The position numbers and the translations under genes are program-made. This document shows positions 12,672 to 26,417 of a stretch of DNA of 64,000 nucleotides, one piece after another (the first letter of the stretch is position 1; each line of letters starts with the position of its first letter). Where the stretch lies: the NCBI GenBank assembly GCA_016490735.1, contig JAEMWC010000454.1, positions 174,501-238,500 on the forward strand. Reading direction: 5' to 3'. The notes beneath the pieces were generated by a model that was given only the letters and a program-made list of their open reading frames with translations, was not told where the DNA came from and did not search any database. The stretch is from Pachyseris speciosa (taxonomy: Eukaryota > Cnidaria > Anthozoa > Scleractinia > Pachyseridae).

Positions 12672-15600
12672 GTAAAGTGAAAGTTCAGTTTACACATGCT
12701 AACGTTTAAAGCTTTTTACAGTAGGGCTGGTTAAGTTTATAACTGGTACAGATAGCCTTCAGACAATGGTTTATAATCACCTGTTGTGTACATGTTATGA
12801 GTGGTTGATGCCAAAGGCGAGATATGGAAACCTAGGACACGCTAGAATACCCAGGCAGCCATCTCATTGCGCGCGCCCACAAACAACTTTGCAAGCTATT
12901 TTTTCATCTTAGGAGGTGATTTACTCTTTTCAAAATACATTCAGTGATTTAAAAGACAGTTAAACATGAAAAATGTATTGCCTCCGTTTTTAGAAGTGTC
13001 CGTGATACGGAAAAATCAACGACGAAAAATATACATGAAACTGAAAGATTTCAGTCAATGTGGCGAAAATTCTAAAATCGAATTAACGTTTCCTTTCCGT
13101 TTTTAGTTTTATCTCTCGGAAATTATGCAAAAAATATTTCCTGCTCCAGATATCAAAGTGAGCATATGAGCTAGTTTTGTATATTTGCTTTGACAAAAGC
13201 TTTGTTTTATCTTGCCTGCACGTTACTTATCGCAGAAATTTCGTTTGAAAAATTTGGTTGGTTTTAAAAGGAGGTCTTCCAGGGCTCAAGCAATCAACAA
13301 ATTTTTATAGAGAGGGTAAATCCATTCCGTGAGATAGCTGCATTCTTCTGTCTTGAAGAATATTATGATATACTAATAGTTCCTCTTCAGACAAGAATTA
13401 AACACAATTTTTTTAATTCGGAATATCGTTATGTTGAGTTCAACTGATTACTTAGAAAAGTTTCTTAGTTGTTTTGCTTTAGGTAAATCGATCAAGATGA
13501 ACCTTTCTGAGCTTGCCTCTTTCTATCGGTTTGGAGATAAGTAAAAGAAAATTGCGATCTTTCTTAACTGATGCGATGACACGTAGACAGTAATGATATA
13601 TATATATATATTGACGATGAAGATTTTTTCGCATGACTCTAAGTTTGTTCAGTTTAGGTTTTCGCATCAAAATCACTAGACTCCGTTCCATTGAATAAAC
13701 GCACATTTTTCCTTACGGTTTTTCACTACACCACACCTTCGTTCTCTGAAAATGGGCTTCCTGTGATCAAATCGTTATCTCGTTGTACTATATTGGTTGG
13801 TTTATCATCTGTTAACTTTACCCGGACCGTGTTGATTCTTGTTTACAGTGTGGGTTTTGTTTTGAAGGTGGATTATAAGTCACTTACACCGCGCTCATTC
13901 AGCGTTGATCAGTTCAAGAAAACATTTTCGTGAGACAAGAAAAATCTCGATAGGCATGATTAGAGAATTCAATATTAATTAAAACAGTTGAAAGCGGTTT
14001 CCTCAAACTTTGATGTAAATTTTCAAAAATAGTAGAAAGAAAACTTAGCCCCGTGCTTTGTCCTTGACAATAATTTGGTATTTCGTTAAACTACATGGCT
14101 TTTTCGTTTCTTTTTCGCATGAATCTTTTTCGGGTGTAGCCCAACTCAGGCGCACTTATTTATATTGTTCCGTTTTCGTATCTGTGTGAAAAGTAAACGC
14201 AAATCAACTTAACATCAAGCGACGATATATAAAATACACTAACGATACGAGGAGCCACTTACTCCCACTAATTTTACGCCTTATTTCATTTTTTCACCTC
14301 TAATAAAAAGAAAATTCAATCGCCAAAAGTACTGCACACAAAACACAAAAAACTAAGTTCAAGACCAAAACATTGACATTAGGAAAACAAATTGCACAGA
14401 CAACCCATACCAATATAGTAGTTGCATGCTGTACAGGATTCCAACCATTTTTCCATCATATATTAACGAAAAACATTTCGGGAGTGTATGTAGGTTTGAT
14501 AGGTATCTAGATCAAAGCTGTGGGGAATAAAACTTCAACTTCATGGTCTAATAAGCGTTGCTTTACTTGAGATTTGAGCTGTATTTGGGAGGCGATATTA
14601 CTCGCTACAACCCACATTCCATGAAGAATCGAGGGTTTTTTTTCAACACCAGATGAATGAAATAACTTCTGCTTTGACTCCCCAGTCAGCGAAAAATTTT
14701 AAACGAAGAGACACAACAAGATACTAGTAATCATTTACAGGTTTCAGTTTCTTCAGTTCTACCATTTCTCAGAAGTCAACAACAAATTAAATATTCTCCC
14801 ATTTGCACGACATAATCAAAGCAATATTCGAAAGAAATAGATTATTGCAATTTTAATAACTTGGACAATATTTTCAGGATTTTGACTGCGTTGATCCTTA
14901 TGTCTGTGAGACTATTACGTTTTCCAAGTCCTGGAGTGCATTTAAAAAAATTACTACGCAAGTGCTACTCCGTAAATTTTCTCCAATATCAAATACGCAT
15001 GCTCATGCACGTGCACCGTTGGCCTCACGTGCGCTAAACAGTAATCTTCTGCCTTCTGATAACACTCTGGTACATGGACTGAAACACTCAGGAATATTGA
15101 CCCGGAACTTGGATTTTCTGTTTTTAAATGAAACCGTTCGCGATATTTGTTTAGCATACTCTAATTACAACCGTGTTGACTCTAATTGTCTGTTAAGATA
15201 GTTTTCTGCCGAAAATGACTGTCTATCGATTCTGATTCTATCATTTAAATTCCCTGACCCACTGTCGATTTGACATTTTAAGTCAAAATTGGATCGCAGC
15301 AACGAAAACTCTTAGCATCGCTAATCTACATGGGCCTAAGTTAAATCAAAAGTACAATGTTAAACTCTTAATGGGAATGCAGAAAAAGAAGTGGAGCAAG
15401 AATATTTTTGGCTAAATTCTGAATTACATAAGGCTTTAGCTTTTAGTTATTCAACACGTGAGTCGACATGTTCTGAAAAAGATATTGGCAATCTTCACTC
15501 GGAATCATTATGTAATGTATATTGCCTAGTTTTGGTGAAGGTAGACGAATTACGTAATAAATGATAACAATATACTGATGATGTAAACGAGTGCACAATT

Positions 15601-15960
15601 ATGAATCTTATTTTAACATTTAGATTTCCCCCGCAATGGAAAGATATAGAATCTACCGCCGGTCATCGACTTTAATCCCTGAAATGATATATTTGCAAAT
15701 ATTTTGTTGCCAAGGGAACTGGCTGCAACCTTTCAGTCCTCAGCTCACGAAATCAGGCATCGTACACACACTTCATCACAATCTCGGTTTCCACTCATGG
15801 ATCACCGAGATGCAGAAGACGCCCACGCGCGTGAATTAGCTTTCTGTGTGGAAACGCGATCCAACGCGGGAGCACCTTTCCGCCGTCACTTTCGCACGCA
15901 TTACGTGGCTATGTTTAAACATGCTTTCTTTTATTTTTTTTTCACAGAAACAGAGTAAAA

Positions 15961-18900
15961 ATGGACCGATTTGTTTTAGCTGTGCTTCTTTGTATCAACT
16001 GGGCATCACTTGTCCTTGGTAAGCAAATTGCCTCACTCGGCTAATGTCTTTGATATTTCTTGTAATATCTATCATCTCGTCACAGTAATACGCCTTTCAG
16101 TTCTCAATGCCAATGGCCGATTTTAGCCTGAGTGCCTCATTCCCGTTTCTTTTCTTTCCAGTTTTGTTCAAAATGAAATCTAGCTTTTTCGAACGTGACA
16201 AATTTTGGGGAAGGACTCAGATCAACCAGCAAAGATTAGTAATTAGTTTTGGTAACGCATCCAGTAGAGTGGATATGAATCAAACTTTACTGATCCACTT
16301 ACACTAATTTTTTCCTCTTTCCTTTAGCTCAAAGATGGAGTTATAACCCCAATGCTGTAGATGGTAAGGCTACTTCTCTGTCTTACTGTATTTGACTATG
16401 GTTTGACTAAGCATGAAATAAATCTTGATTCAAGTCTCTTTTTTCTTTGTATTGTCAGTTAAGTATCAGGGTACATTTCAGCATCACCGATCCTATTTCC
16501 GTGAAATCAAATTTCGTATTCCTAATTCCTAATGCATGAACTATTATGATCCTTCATCTCCCAGATACATCAAAGTCCAATCCCTAGAGTGAGTGACCTA
16601 GTTCTTAGGGCTACGTACTGATTCTCAACTTTTCGAACCTTAATCTCATACTCTTCGCTATGATCCTGTTATTTCAGGGCCGTCTAACTGGGCAGGAGAT
16701 TGCAGCACTGGAAAAAAGCAATCCCCCATCGACATCAAAAGCGCCAATGCCACTCTTGACAAAGAACTGGGTACGTTCACTCTGACAAACTACGACAAGG
16801 AGCTAAACAAAACCTTCGCTGCTACCAATAATGGCCACGCCCTGGAGATGTCATTCCCTGCGAGAGTGTACAATGTGAGTGGAGGGGACTTAAGGGTGTT
16901 TTCACAACGGTTCAGTTCCACTTCCACTGGGGAGCAAACAATTCGGTTGGATCAGAGCACACTGTCAATGGAAAAGAATACGCTGCTGAGGTGCGTAAGA
17001 GCAGAGGTTTTCTTTTCGCTCGATTTACTATCTTTTCTGTTTTCCTCGTAAAACAATCTTTTAATTTTTGCATTTCTAATTCTTTAGTTTTCCATTTTTG
17101 GTATTCCATCACGCGGACTTTTATCAATTTGTTCATCGCCAAATGTTATCGTGTAACGTCGGTCTTTATTCTTTTATGCACGTTGACAAATTTTCTCAAT
17201 TTAGCAAAAAATTCCATGAAAAGCGTGACAGGAAACTACTAACCGCGGAAACCTCTAGGAGGTTGATATATATTACAATGGAAGAGTTAATTATTTTATG
17301 GAAAGATTCAGTGCCTTTTCCTTGTTTTGCAGTTGCATTTCGTGAGCTACAACACCAAATATGCCAGCCTCATGGATGCAATTAATAAGCCTGATGGCCT
17401 GGCTGTTCTTGGTCTCTTAATTGAGGTATGTATCTTGTAACATTGACTTAACTTTATACTTTCAAGTCATAATATTATGATAATTCCAATGTCCTCTGCC
17501 ATATTTACTTTCAATGATATTCAAACAGAGAAAGTATGCTCTTACAGTGAGTTAATTTTCTTTTCCACACTTATTTCAGGTTGGAGAAAAAAACAACACG
17601 GCATTCTCATTTCTGGAAAATGCCAGAAAACTTGTCGACAGCTGTAAGTAATATATTATTAATATTGTTCCCATATTCAAAAAAAAATTTTTTTTTTTTT
17701 TGCCTGAACAAACTTCGGGTGTGTCTCAACCAACTTGGTCGCTAGTATTAATTGTGTGAACAGCCAAGTTTTAAGTTTTTCTAAAAGATCTTTGGGTCTT
17801 CGCTGTATCTCAGCCAACATTTGGGTTTCGAATTGTTCGAAAATGACAATTAAAAAAACATCCGCAGGACCGTTAAGCCAATCTTTGGAATGTTCCGAAC
17901 TGATCATAATATCATCTCATATCTGTCCACTATCACATTTTGAATAAAGAAATTTCAACCCTGATATCTAGGCGCACACATTCTAAAATTTCTCAGTATT
18001 TCGGAGTTTTGCTCCAGGTTTTGCTAAATTACAGATTGAACAGCATATGCAAGGTTATTTGGTCTCATAGCAGGAAATATAAAGCATAAAAAGTTGTGAA
18101 AGAAGAACAAAGAGCAGTGTTATATCCAAGCGCGAGCCTCGGCCCCAGTGCGCGCTGAGCCAGCTCCGCTGACCAATTTGACAATTGCCCTTTACAGACC
18201 CTTGCATATTAACTCTTCGTGGTGATGTTTTTCCACAGTCTCTACTATCAATGATGTACCTGCCTTTACATTCGAACACCTGTTGCCTGACGACAAGACA
18301 AAGTTTTTCCGGTATAGCGGTTCTCTGACAACTCCAACCTGCTTAGAGTCTGTCACCTGGACTGTTTTCAATGACCACGTCAAGATATCGCAATATCAGG
18401 TATGGTAAGAACAAATAGATGTATCAACGCGTATTCGAATGAAGAATGTTGCAAAAGGCGTAAGCTTTCCTGTTATCGGAATGACGAATTTTCTTTAATC
18501 AATGATTTTAATAACTAGTCAGCATCATTTCCCAAGTTGCTTCGAACCTCGTTACCAAAGCGAGGCTGCATGGAAACTCTTTCTTATGAATTCGAGTTTT
18601 CGGTCACATGCAGGTAAAACTAATAACCGTATGCAAAACTGTGCACGAGGACTTGCTTTGGAGGGGACACTGAACTAAATTCGGAAATGGGCTATTATAC
18701 AGTTCGAGAACACCCAGTAAAACTCCTGCTGAAGTCTAATCACAATGGTCATCAAATTAGCACCAATTTTTGAGAGTAAGAGCAGAGAGAGCACACATTA
18801 TTTTGCCATAGTTTACTCACTGTGAATTCTTTTTCTTAGATGAACCTTCTGCGAGCTCTCAAGAAGAACGACTCTTCACCTCAATTCGGCAATTACCGTC

Positions 18901-19160
18901 CAGTGCAGCCCCTCAACAACCGAACCGTCAAGGCTAGTTTCCATGTCTCCAGGATGAATACCACCTCTAACACGTCAACTGCTGTTACTACCGCCACCAT
19001 CACTAAAACCGTCACCACTACCGTCACAGTTACTACTACCATCACTGCTCCTGGCACAAAGAATACATTTCCAACCGAATTTGGAGGAGGCCCACCTGCT
19101 GTCAGTATGACCGCTGGCCTGTTGTTACTGATGTTGTCTCTCTCTCTTTTTGTGCATTAG
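15961..19160 (+). CDS. CA-1: secreted, membrane-anchored alpha-carbonic anhydrase (one-base frameshift)
   Basis: Zinc enzyme interconverting CO2 and bicarbonate, expected outside the cell. Coding exons: 15961-16018, 16328-16363, 16678-16990, 17333-17425, 17580-17643, 18239-18399, 18840-19160, all GT-AG with phases matching CA-2. Exon 1 is a signal peptide ([20 protein letters not shown]). With the frame repaired the product would be ~348 residues. It would have zinc ligands His113 and His115 (HFHWG) and His138 (LHFVSYN), proton-shuttle His85 (NNGHA), the SLTTPTC active-site loop at 217-223 and a probable Cys40-Cys223 disulphide. Exon 7 adds a Thr-rich stalk and a hydrophobic end ([16 protein letters not shown]) typical of a GPI signal. 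Oddity: the G run at 16884-16887 is one base short of CA-2, so the zinc motif is read out of frame and a stop arises in exon 4. All else is intact, so a sequence error or a recent mutation are both possible. Confidence 0.93.
16881..16890 (+). other. One-base deletion site in CA-1 exon 3
   Basis: CA-2 and CA-3 read AGT GGA GGT GGA CTA/CTT here (Ser-Gly-Gly-Gly-Leu). CA-1 reads AGT GGA GG- GGA CTT. The missing base lies in the G run 16884-16887. Upstream the frame gives the substrate-side beta strands; downstream the +2 frame gives [10 protein letters not shown]. Unrepaired, the frame ends in exon 4 as Ser-Cys-Ile-Ser-stop. Confidence 0.9.
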
Positions 19161-20458
19161 TTTGAACACTAGTTAGTGTCGATAGTGGTGTAGTTCCCCA
19201 GAGCCGTTCTCGTCCCCCTAGCTCTTGGTTTCTCGACCGCGCATAACCGTTGAACATGCGCAAACTGGAGAAGCTCTGGGGACGACAATGACCAACTCAA
19301 CTTCTATGGATCATGCGCATTCAGGGGAATAAGTACCTTTTTCCTCGAGGTCGCGTGTCTTTTTGATACCATTGTTAAGCACATTAAGTATCTGATTGAT
19401 GGCACCACTGACGAAGCAGCGTTCTGAGTGCACGAAATTGTTCACACTTTCTTCAAATTGAATTATATTGCTTTTCTAACTTCTCTTTTCTGAGAAAATT
19501 TGTCAAAAACTGAGAGTTGGTTTCAGAGGGCAGTCGAGGAATGATCGCATTCTTTATTGTTCAGATAACAACATTGGGAAACTCTTTGATTATTACCAAA
19601 ATCTTTTGCCGTAAATGGCACTTGTTCCCCCGACTCAAACGAGTAGAGCAGTTTCTTAGAGCGCTTACATGTCTTTCTGATGTTTCGGTAAATTCTAATG
19701 CACTTTCGTCTAACCAATGACCAGTAGCAAACAGAAGCCGAAACCAACAGTGACTTGGCTTAGGTGGGTTTTCCCGCGCTTGGCAGCAGTTACAAAGTTT
19801 CGCTGAGTTCTGATTGGTTCATTGTGCTGTAAAATTTTCATTATAGATCAGATCACGAGCACAGCAGGTTTTGTAGTAATTTAAGTTTCACGAAGATCGT
19901 TGCTGATTTCTCTTTTACCTTATACTTTTTCTTTTTATAAGCCTTTTTAAATTTATTTATCTCATCGGCTTAAGATAATGTACATAGATATGTGTTTGCG
20001 AGATTAAGGTCATATCATCAACACCAGCGTGACCTAATGTCATACAACAGCGTGACGCTGTTTTAACATAGCGTGACAGAATCTCCAAAAATAGGGTTGT
20101 TTTGTGAAGCTTAGATTAGTTTAAAATGTGGTTTCGTGTTTTCTTTTCATTGTAAGGTTTTTTTTCCTCCAATACTCAACAAATAATTTAGCATAGTAAG
20201 ATATCATAATCTAGGGCATAAATTAAGCGGTTTATTATTCAACGAGATTTCCGGACCGGACCATTTTATCAAGGGTAAGGGTCGAAACACACCACAGAAT
20301 TTTGCGTGCGATCGGTTCTCCGTCAACGTGCTCGCGTTTGGCCAAACACGTTACATGCACCTCATCTGCGAACCTCGTAGGAGGCGTCTAGGAGAATTGA
20401 TGAAGCCTTCTAAAACTGGAATTTCGCTGTACTTTAATTTTTCATGTAGAATTGAATC

Positions 20459-20470
20459 AATAAAAATAAA
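20459..20470 (+). terminator. Polyadenylation signals of CA-1 (predicted)
   Basis: Two back-to-back AATAAA hexamers (20459-20464 and 20465-20470) are followed by a GT/T-rich tract (CTTGTTTTTGTTTTTATC). This would give a ~1.3 kb 3' UTR. I saw no earlier AATAAA between the stop codon and this point. Confidence 0.55.
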
Positions 20471-23400
20471 CTTGTTTTTGTTTTTATCTAATTGCCGTGT
20501 GTTTTTTTGTCTCACTCTACTGTTTACACAACGTTGTTCACGCTTTTGTGGTTTCTGAACATGATCTCTGCCCTTCTGATTGCTTTCCTGTCGTTTCTGT
20601 CAGTTTCGTGTTCATACAGGTTCCACCCTCAGTCTAGACTCTGAACGGCGTGTCAAATTTGATGAAAAGTCATCTGATCTTACTGACCAAGAAACTAAAT
20701 ACTGTACTCTGTCGCATTAAATCATTTGCTGTAACTCTAGCGTCCTCATTTCAGCTCAGTGCCACTGGATTAGGGGAAAGGAGAAAATTTGGGACAGTCT
20801 AAAGGACTTGCATACCAATTTTCCAGGTAAATCGTTTGTTTCTCGTTCTGTTCCAAACTCATTTACAGCGGTGCTGTCTGTTTGCAGTGTAATGGGCTGC
20901 ATACCATAGTTCGGTTGTTTACAGGTCATACATGACATATAAGGAAAAATACAAACTAGGAGTGTACTTGCCCACTTGACAACTTGCGAATGGGAGTTAA
21001 CTCGCTTTATTTTGCATTTACATTGGGCGTAATATAAACATGAAGCGGTGTGTTCCATAAATGCAATACAGCTGTATCAGAAAACTTTATTTGAGGCATC
21101 TGGAAAATAGCAACCTATAATAGTAAAGCAAACGCCTATGTATTCCTTATTACCCCCTGTAGCACAAAGAAGATCAAGTCCAAGTCTTTCCTGTGTTGCG
21201 ATAAGGAAACGCGAATAGTAAATAAGCTTAAAAAGCTTTTAAAATTAGTAATCAAATGTGTCCTGCGTTAAACTTGTGAAAGGCATTGAAAGGCGGTTCA
21301 AAACTGTTTCGCAAGCCAAATATTTGCTTTGGTGAAAGCCTAAGACGGATATTTTCTTAGTGAAAGTAGAGTTCGTTTGCTTTGTCTTTGTACTTGAAGA
21401 TGCATTTACGTGTTTGGAGGTCCGAGTTTTTTTAATCTTTCCCAGAATGAATGACCAAGTGGCAGCTGGGTGCGGTCATGCAATCGAGAGCTCAGAAACT
21501 ATTTTCACCCATCCGAGATCAAAATTTGCAATGTTTGTTAGGCTTTGTAAAGAAAGACCTAACTGTACGCCCTAAAGTCTCTACACTATAGCAGAATTGA
21601 GCGACTTCCAACCATAATCCCTAGGATTTTAACCGGATGACAGACAGTTTTCAGACAAATGTAACCCGCAAACAATATGGACGGTTGTTGCGCAAAAAAG
21701 CTCAAATTTCTCATTCAAGAAGACAATAAAAAGCACAGATATAGGTTATGGTCTGCGATCGTGCTGGTATTTAGCTCGTTGCTTCGGGTGTAACTTGAAT
21801 CCATCTCTGATATCGAAATGTTAATTTTGTCTCCAGCTGAACAGTTGCGGTAAAGGAATTAAACAGGTAATGTTTTCTCAGAGAGCTTTCAATGCGATGA
21901 TAATTGGTTATTTGTTTTTTCTCTCTCGTTCTTTCGAAACAAGAGAACGTGCATGATCACGTACCTCTGGTAAAAACTCGGATCATTCAAGGTGGCTCAA
22001 GATTGCGTAATGAAAAAAAACCCTGAAACACAGTAGGACTGACGGAAAGCTCTTGGGCAGTAATCTTGTGTCTTTATTGCTTTCCATGCAAAATCATACT
22101 TCATTTTTAATTCTATTTTATTGGTTTCTTTTTTTGAAACCCTGATTATGAGGTTTCCGAATTGGACCAGAAAGCGGCCTAATTCCCATGTGGGCAATCA
22201 CAATGAGGCTTTCTTTGGAAAGTCGATACACACATTCAGCTCGACATAAATGTTACTACATGGCGTCCAGATGTATCTCCAGTAGCAACTGAACTAATTC
22301 CACTATGTTTAATTTCACGAAAATCATCACAAAAAATCATAAAGGCGCTGAAATTCTGTACAACGTGACAACAAGGAGCAAAATTTTAGTCCTAAGCGGA
22401 AAAAAGTTAAGACTCCCAATGCAAGCTTTGTCTTGTCACTGCTAGTCGTTCTTATTCTTTCCGTATTTGGTAATTTCGTTCTGAGGTGTGATCACTTTGT
22501 GATATGGGTTATTGAAAGATCTGCCAATTATAGATGAGAAGGCAATCAAGGTACAAATCACGCGGGATAATGCTGATAATGTTGCAATCGCAACTTACCC
22601 TTTGATCTTTTGTGGTTTTCCCAACGATACCTAAACCATCAGACCTTCAGGATCTTTCAGAACAGCTGAAAAAAAATATGCAACGATGAAAAATTAGTGA
22701 CGGGCATTCCCGTGTCATTCTCTTATCGTGTATTACGTAACAGAAAGAGCAGCTTAAAAGAGTTTGGCTGTAAACTTTGAGATGGACGAGATGGGACATG
22801 AATATTATTTCTGCAAGAGACCTCCGTGACGTCGTTCAAGGAGCCAATTAAAATCGTCGATTTTCTTAGTTTTCCTTGCGTTAGGGAGGTGGCTATGTAC
22901 TCTATCACACTACTGTATCGTCAAAAGTCAGTGATTGCCAAGCACTAAGTACCACCGACCAGCCTTTCTCTAGATAGCCTGCAAATACCTTGAATTTATA
23001 AAGAAGCATTGTATTAATAATTATATATACTCATTATCTTGAAATCTTTTACCGCTGTACTCATTCGGCTGAAGATGTTTGAAACATCGAAACATGTTCC
23101 AGAAACTTAAAAACTTAAAAGTTTCTAATGACTATTTTCGCGACAGCTTCTTCTGCACGTTTTTAATCTCTTCTATCTGGTGTTAATGTATTTATAGAAT
23201 TTGACACCTCAAGGGTGAGTGGTTTAACAAATAAAAATAACAATCATTATGTCACTGATCAGTCTGCTAAGTTATTATGTAATGAGATTAAAACATATTG
23301 GAGGATCATAATGTCAAAGTTTCTTTCATGCATTTTATACTCGTAAGCTTGTGTTTAATTAGCATTTGTAGAATTCCAATACAAAACTGAAAACTGAATA

Positions 23401-23640
23401 ACTTACGGACCTCAGGATGAAAGACTGATCTGATATGGGAGTACTACAATGTACTTTCAACCCTTGGGGAAACTGCATATAGTAACGGCTATCCTGTAAG
23501 AAGGGAATGCCCTTCGCAATAAGACTTTGAGCGGAAATATCTAGAGCACTAATTAAAACCTAGTATTTGAAAAGGTTACACTGAAACGCCGACCATACAT
23601 TTCTGGCAGAAATAAAATTATTCATGTTTCAAAGCTGTTA

Positions 23641-23836
23641 TAGACTGCGAGCAGTCCCTCTTTCTTTCCCTCTTTTCTTTCGCCCGAGCGTGCGGAAATT
23701 GAGGCGAGCGGAAGTCAAGTCGAGCGAGCGGAAAGATAGAGGCTTGACTTCCGCTCGCCTCAGTTTCCGCACGCTCGGGCTTCGCGTTTACTCACAAGAT
23801 CGACGAAGGAAAGAAAGAGGGACTGCTCGCAGTCTA
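23641..23836. mobile_element. 196-bp foldback MITE, 9-bp target duplication
   Basis: Ends are perfect inverted repeats TAGACTGCGAGCAGTCCC / GGGACTGCTCGCAGTCTA, with further inner palindromes (GCCCGAGCGTGCGGAAA / TTTCCGCACGCTCGGGC). It is flanked on both sides by the 9-bp repeat AAGCTGTTA (23632-23640 and 23837-23845). The end sequence and duplication length match the elements at 26871 and 40322. A 9-bp duplication is typical of Mutator-like transposons; that class is inference. Confidence 0.9.
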
Positions 23837-25479
23837 AAGCTGTTAAGTAACCAGTCGCATTTGTATGATTGTTCGTATGGTGTGAAAGAAGAACCATTTC
23901 GGTAAAAGTTGATAAAGTGGGAAGGGATTAAACCTGCCTACGAAGCTTCCCCTTATAGAATTTTATTGAGGTTCATCTTTCACAGACTTTGAACACAGCA
24001 TTCAAAGCCAGTAGGACTACTTGTTGGGGTAGTCAGCTTTTGGCATGGGCGTTGCCGCAACAAAAGATTCCCATCCTGATCGCGATGATAATGGAGTTTT
24101 GGATTTTTGTGGATAAACGTTGCCAAGGTTTTGCCAGAAGTTTGTGGAATTCAAACACGAACCTGTTTTGAATTTGGCAATAGTAATGATGTACTGACTA
24201 TGAAGAATTCATTTGCCATTTGAGCTAAATTTCCGCTTGTAAACAAATACCAAACTCGCCATACGCCTAATCCGTCATCCAAACATTTTGCTTAGTACTG
24301 TTAATTTTAATTGCACGTGCATTATCTCTCAAATGTTAAAGACTTATCCCCCCGATTTAAAAATAAACTGAATAGTCTTAATAAACAAAATCTTAAAATT
24401 AACATCTCGGGACCTCAGACGTATTGGACTGAAGCACACATAATCAGGTCATAGATGATTCATTTGCGGCTTTCCCTTTACTATACTGGATTAAGCTGAG
24501 CTGATTTTTGACCGGAAACTGACAGTTCCCTGCACTGATCATAGCCTGCCACTGATGGGGTCTTGTCGACGTTTTTATGGATAAACCGCTTTATCTTTCT
24601 TAGTAAATGACTGTGAACTTGAATTCAGTTGATTGCTTGATTTTAGCTCAAGCCGGCCATCATCAAACAGCCGTCGTTTCGTGTTATGTGCAAATAGTAT
24701 ATAACGGTCATTTCCGTTTGTATCAATGAAGTAGTATATTCTTTTTCATTTTTCTGCTTGCTTGTTGAGCCCATATTATACACGCAATTTCTTTTTCTTA
24801 CACCCTTTAGAAGAACTTATAACACAGTGTTTCATTTGTGAGGTGGACTATAAAAACGTACCTCTTCAACATTTCGGCTTTTCCATGTTTTCCACACGTG
24901 TTGCTTTCTAGACTTTGGCGTGGTGGTGTGGTCCTCAATAGGTCTGGTTTTTGAGCCGCTCTGATCTAAATAGCGGAAAGGCAGTTGGTCTGAGAATGGC
25001 TCATGAGATAGCGCATTGCTACAATCTTATTACGGTAAACCTTTTCGATTGCCATCATCCGGCGTCTTCCACTTGATAGGTAAAGTTCCTCACGCAAAGT
25101 AAAAAAAATCACAGTTAAGCATGTTTCGACCAAGAGGAATGTTTTTCCCTCTAAATTTGTATTCCGGCTATAATCTACTGAGGTCTGATATATATTAATT
25201 ATGTCATTCGAATGAAAAATGTTTAACACTTGCGAATCCTGCGAAATCGCCTGATACTTAACCGACGAGGCCGTAGACCGGGGAAATTCCAAACGAATTT
25301 ATTAGGATAATTGTTTTATTATTCAACACCCTGATGACAGGACACAATTTCACTGAGTTAATTGCAGAAAAGCAAGCTCGCTGGAAAAGCCGCGATTTTC
25401 TCCCCGGCAAGCGCAGGAGATCTGTCGAGTACGCACGGCGAATATTGAGAGCGCTATGGCCATATTTGGACATTGTCAC

Positions 25480-25665
25480 AATCTGTTGAAGAGTAATAAA
25501 CAATACTGCTCCGGTATCGCAGAGGTCGTGGGTTCGAATCCCGTACAAGCCTGAATTTTTTTCAGGCTTTGTTTTCACTACTGCTTAAGTAGTGTTCATA
25601 ACTGCGATGATCAGTCACATATTTAATCATTAATCCGCAGTTCAAATATATGATTTTCAAATATT
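25480..25665 (+). repeat. tRNA-derived SINE-like unit
   Basis: Positions 25513-25548 read like the 3' half of a tRNA (box B GGTTCGAATCCC at 25531-25542, ending CCCGTACAAGCC). A poly-T/CAGGCTTTG tail and an ACTGCTTAAGTAGTGTTCATAACTGCG module follow. The tail recurs at 27160-27280 and, in part, at 61265-61372. The 5' half is too decayed to call a tRNA. Confidence 0.7.
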
Positions 25666-25777
25666 GGTTTTCAAATTGTGGTTGCGAAATCCTGATCTGT
25701 GCTACCATTCATATTGCAAGCTACAAAGTCCAATTTCTTTGCGTCGTTTCACAGTTTATCTGAATGATGCTATGAAT

Positions 25778-26417
25778 ACCGTAAAATCCCACGTTAAAGC
25801 CCCTCCGGTTATGAGCTCCTTCCGGATATAAGCCCATCTTTTTGTTTACAAAGATATTATTCCGGATATAAGCCCTCCCACCCCCTACCCTCCCTCCCGA
25901 AAATAAGCCCCCCGTGTATAAGCCCTAGCCCATGCATCTAATTTATAAGTTCGTTCCTTTTGCGTTTCTTCCAGTTACAAACATCAAAATTTTTAATCGA
26001 AAGTTATAGGCATAAACAAGTGCCTGTGGAGTTTAGAACAATAATTGTAATAATACCAAAGAAAGAAACAATTGTTCATGCATATATAACAACGAGAGGA
26101 CCGTTTCACGGCAAACAGACAAATTGACTGAATTGATAACGTTAAGGCTTGTAGTTTTTTTTACTGTCGTTCTGTTCCGTTGCAGTTGTTCCAGTCCGGT
26201 GCATTAGTGGTTTATAGATGTTTTTGAAATAAATTCTCCGTTTATTGTGAAGCACAATAAATGTATTAGAATTTAACTCTAAATGTAATGGTGTTAGCCT
26301 TAATTCGTTTCTCAGATACGTTTTGTTTGTTCCGCTTATATGCCCCCCCGGATATAGGCCCCCCCGTTTATAAGCCCACCCAAAACCCCTTTATGAAGTA
26401 TAATGGGATTTTACGGC
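25778..26417. mobile_element. Non-autonomous DNA transposon, ACCGTAAAATCCC ends
   Basis: Left end ACCGTAAAATCCCA and right end TGGGATTTTACGG are inverted repeats. The interior is built from degenerate GGATATAAGCCC-type units in both halves. No transposase frame is present. Target duplication not resolved. Confidence 0.7.

Noticed and set aside
23069..23100. CTGAAGATG...CATCGAAACATG as another hammerhead
   Set aside because: Stem II would have to use core bases and the cleavage triplet would end in G, which hammerheads do not cut.
25258..25578. Minus-strand frame with GLYGIRTHDLC
   Set aside because: Typical spurious translation of a tRNA-derived repeat.
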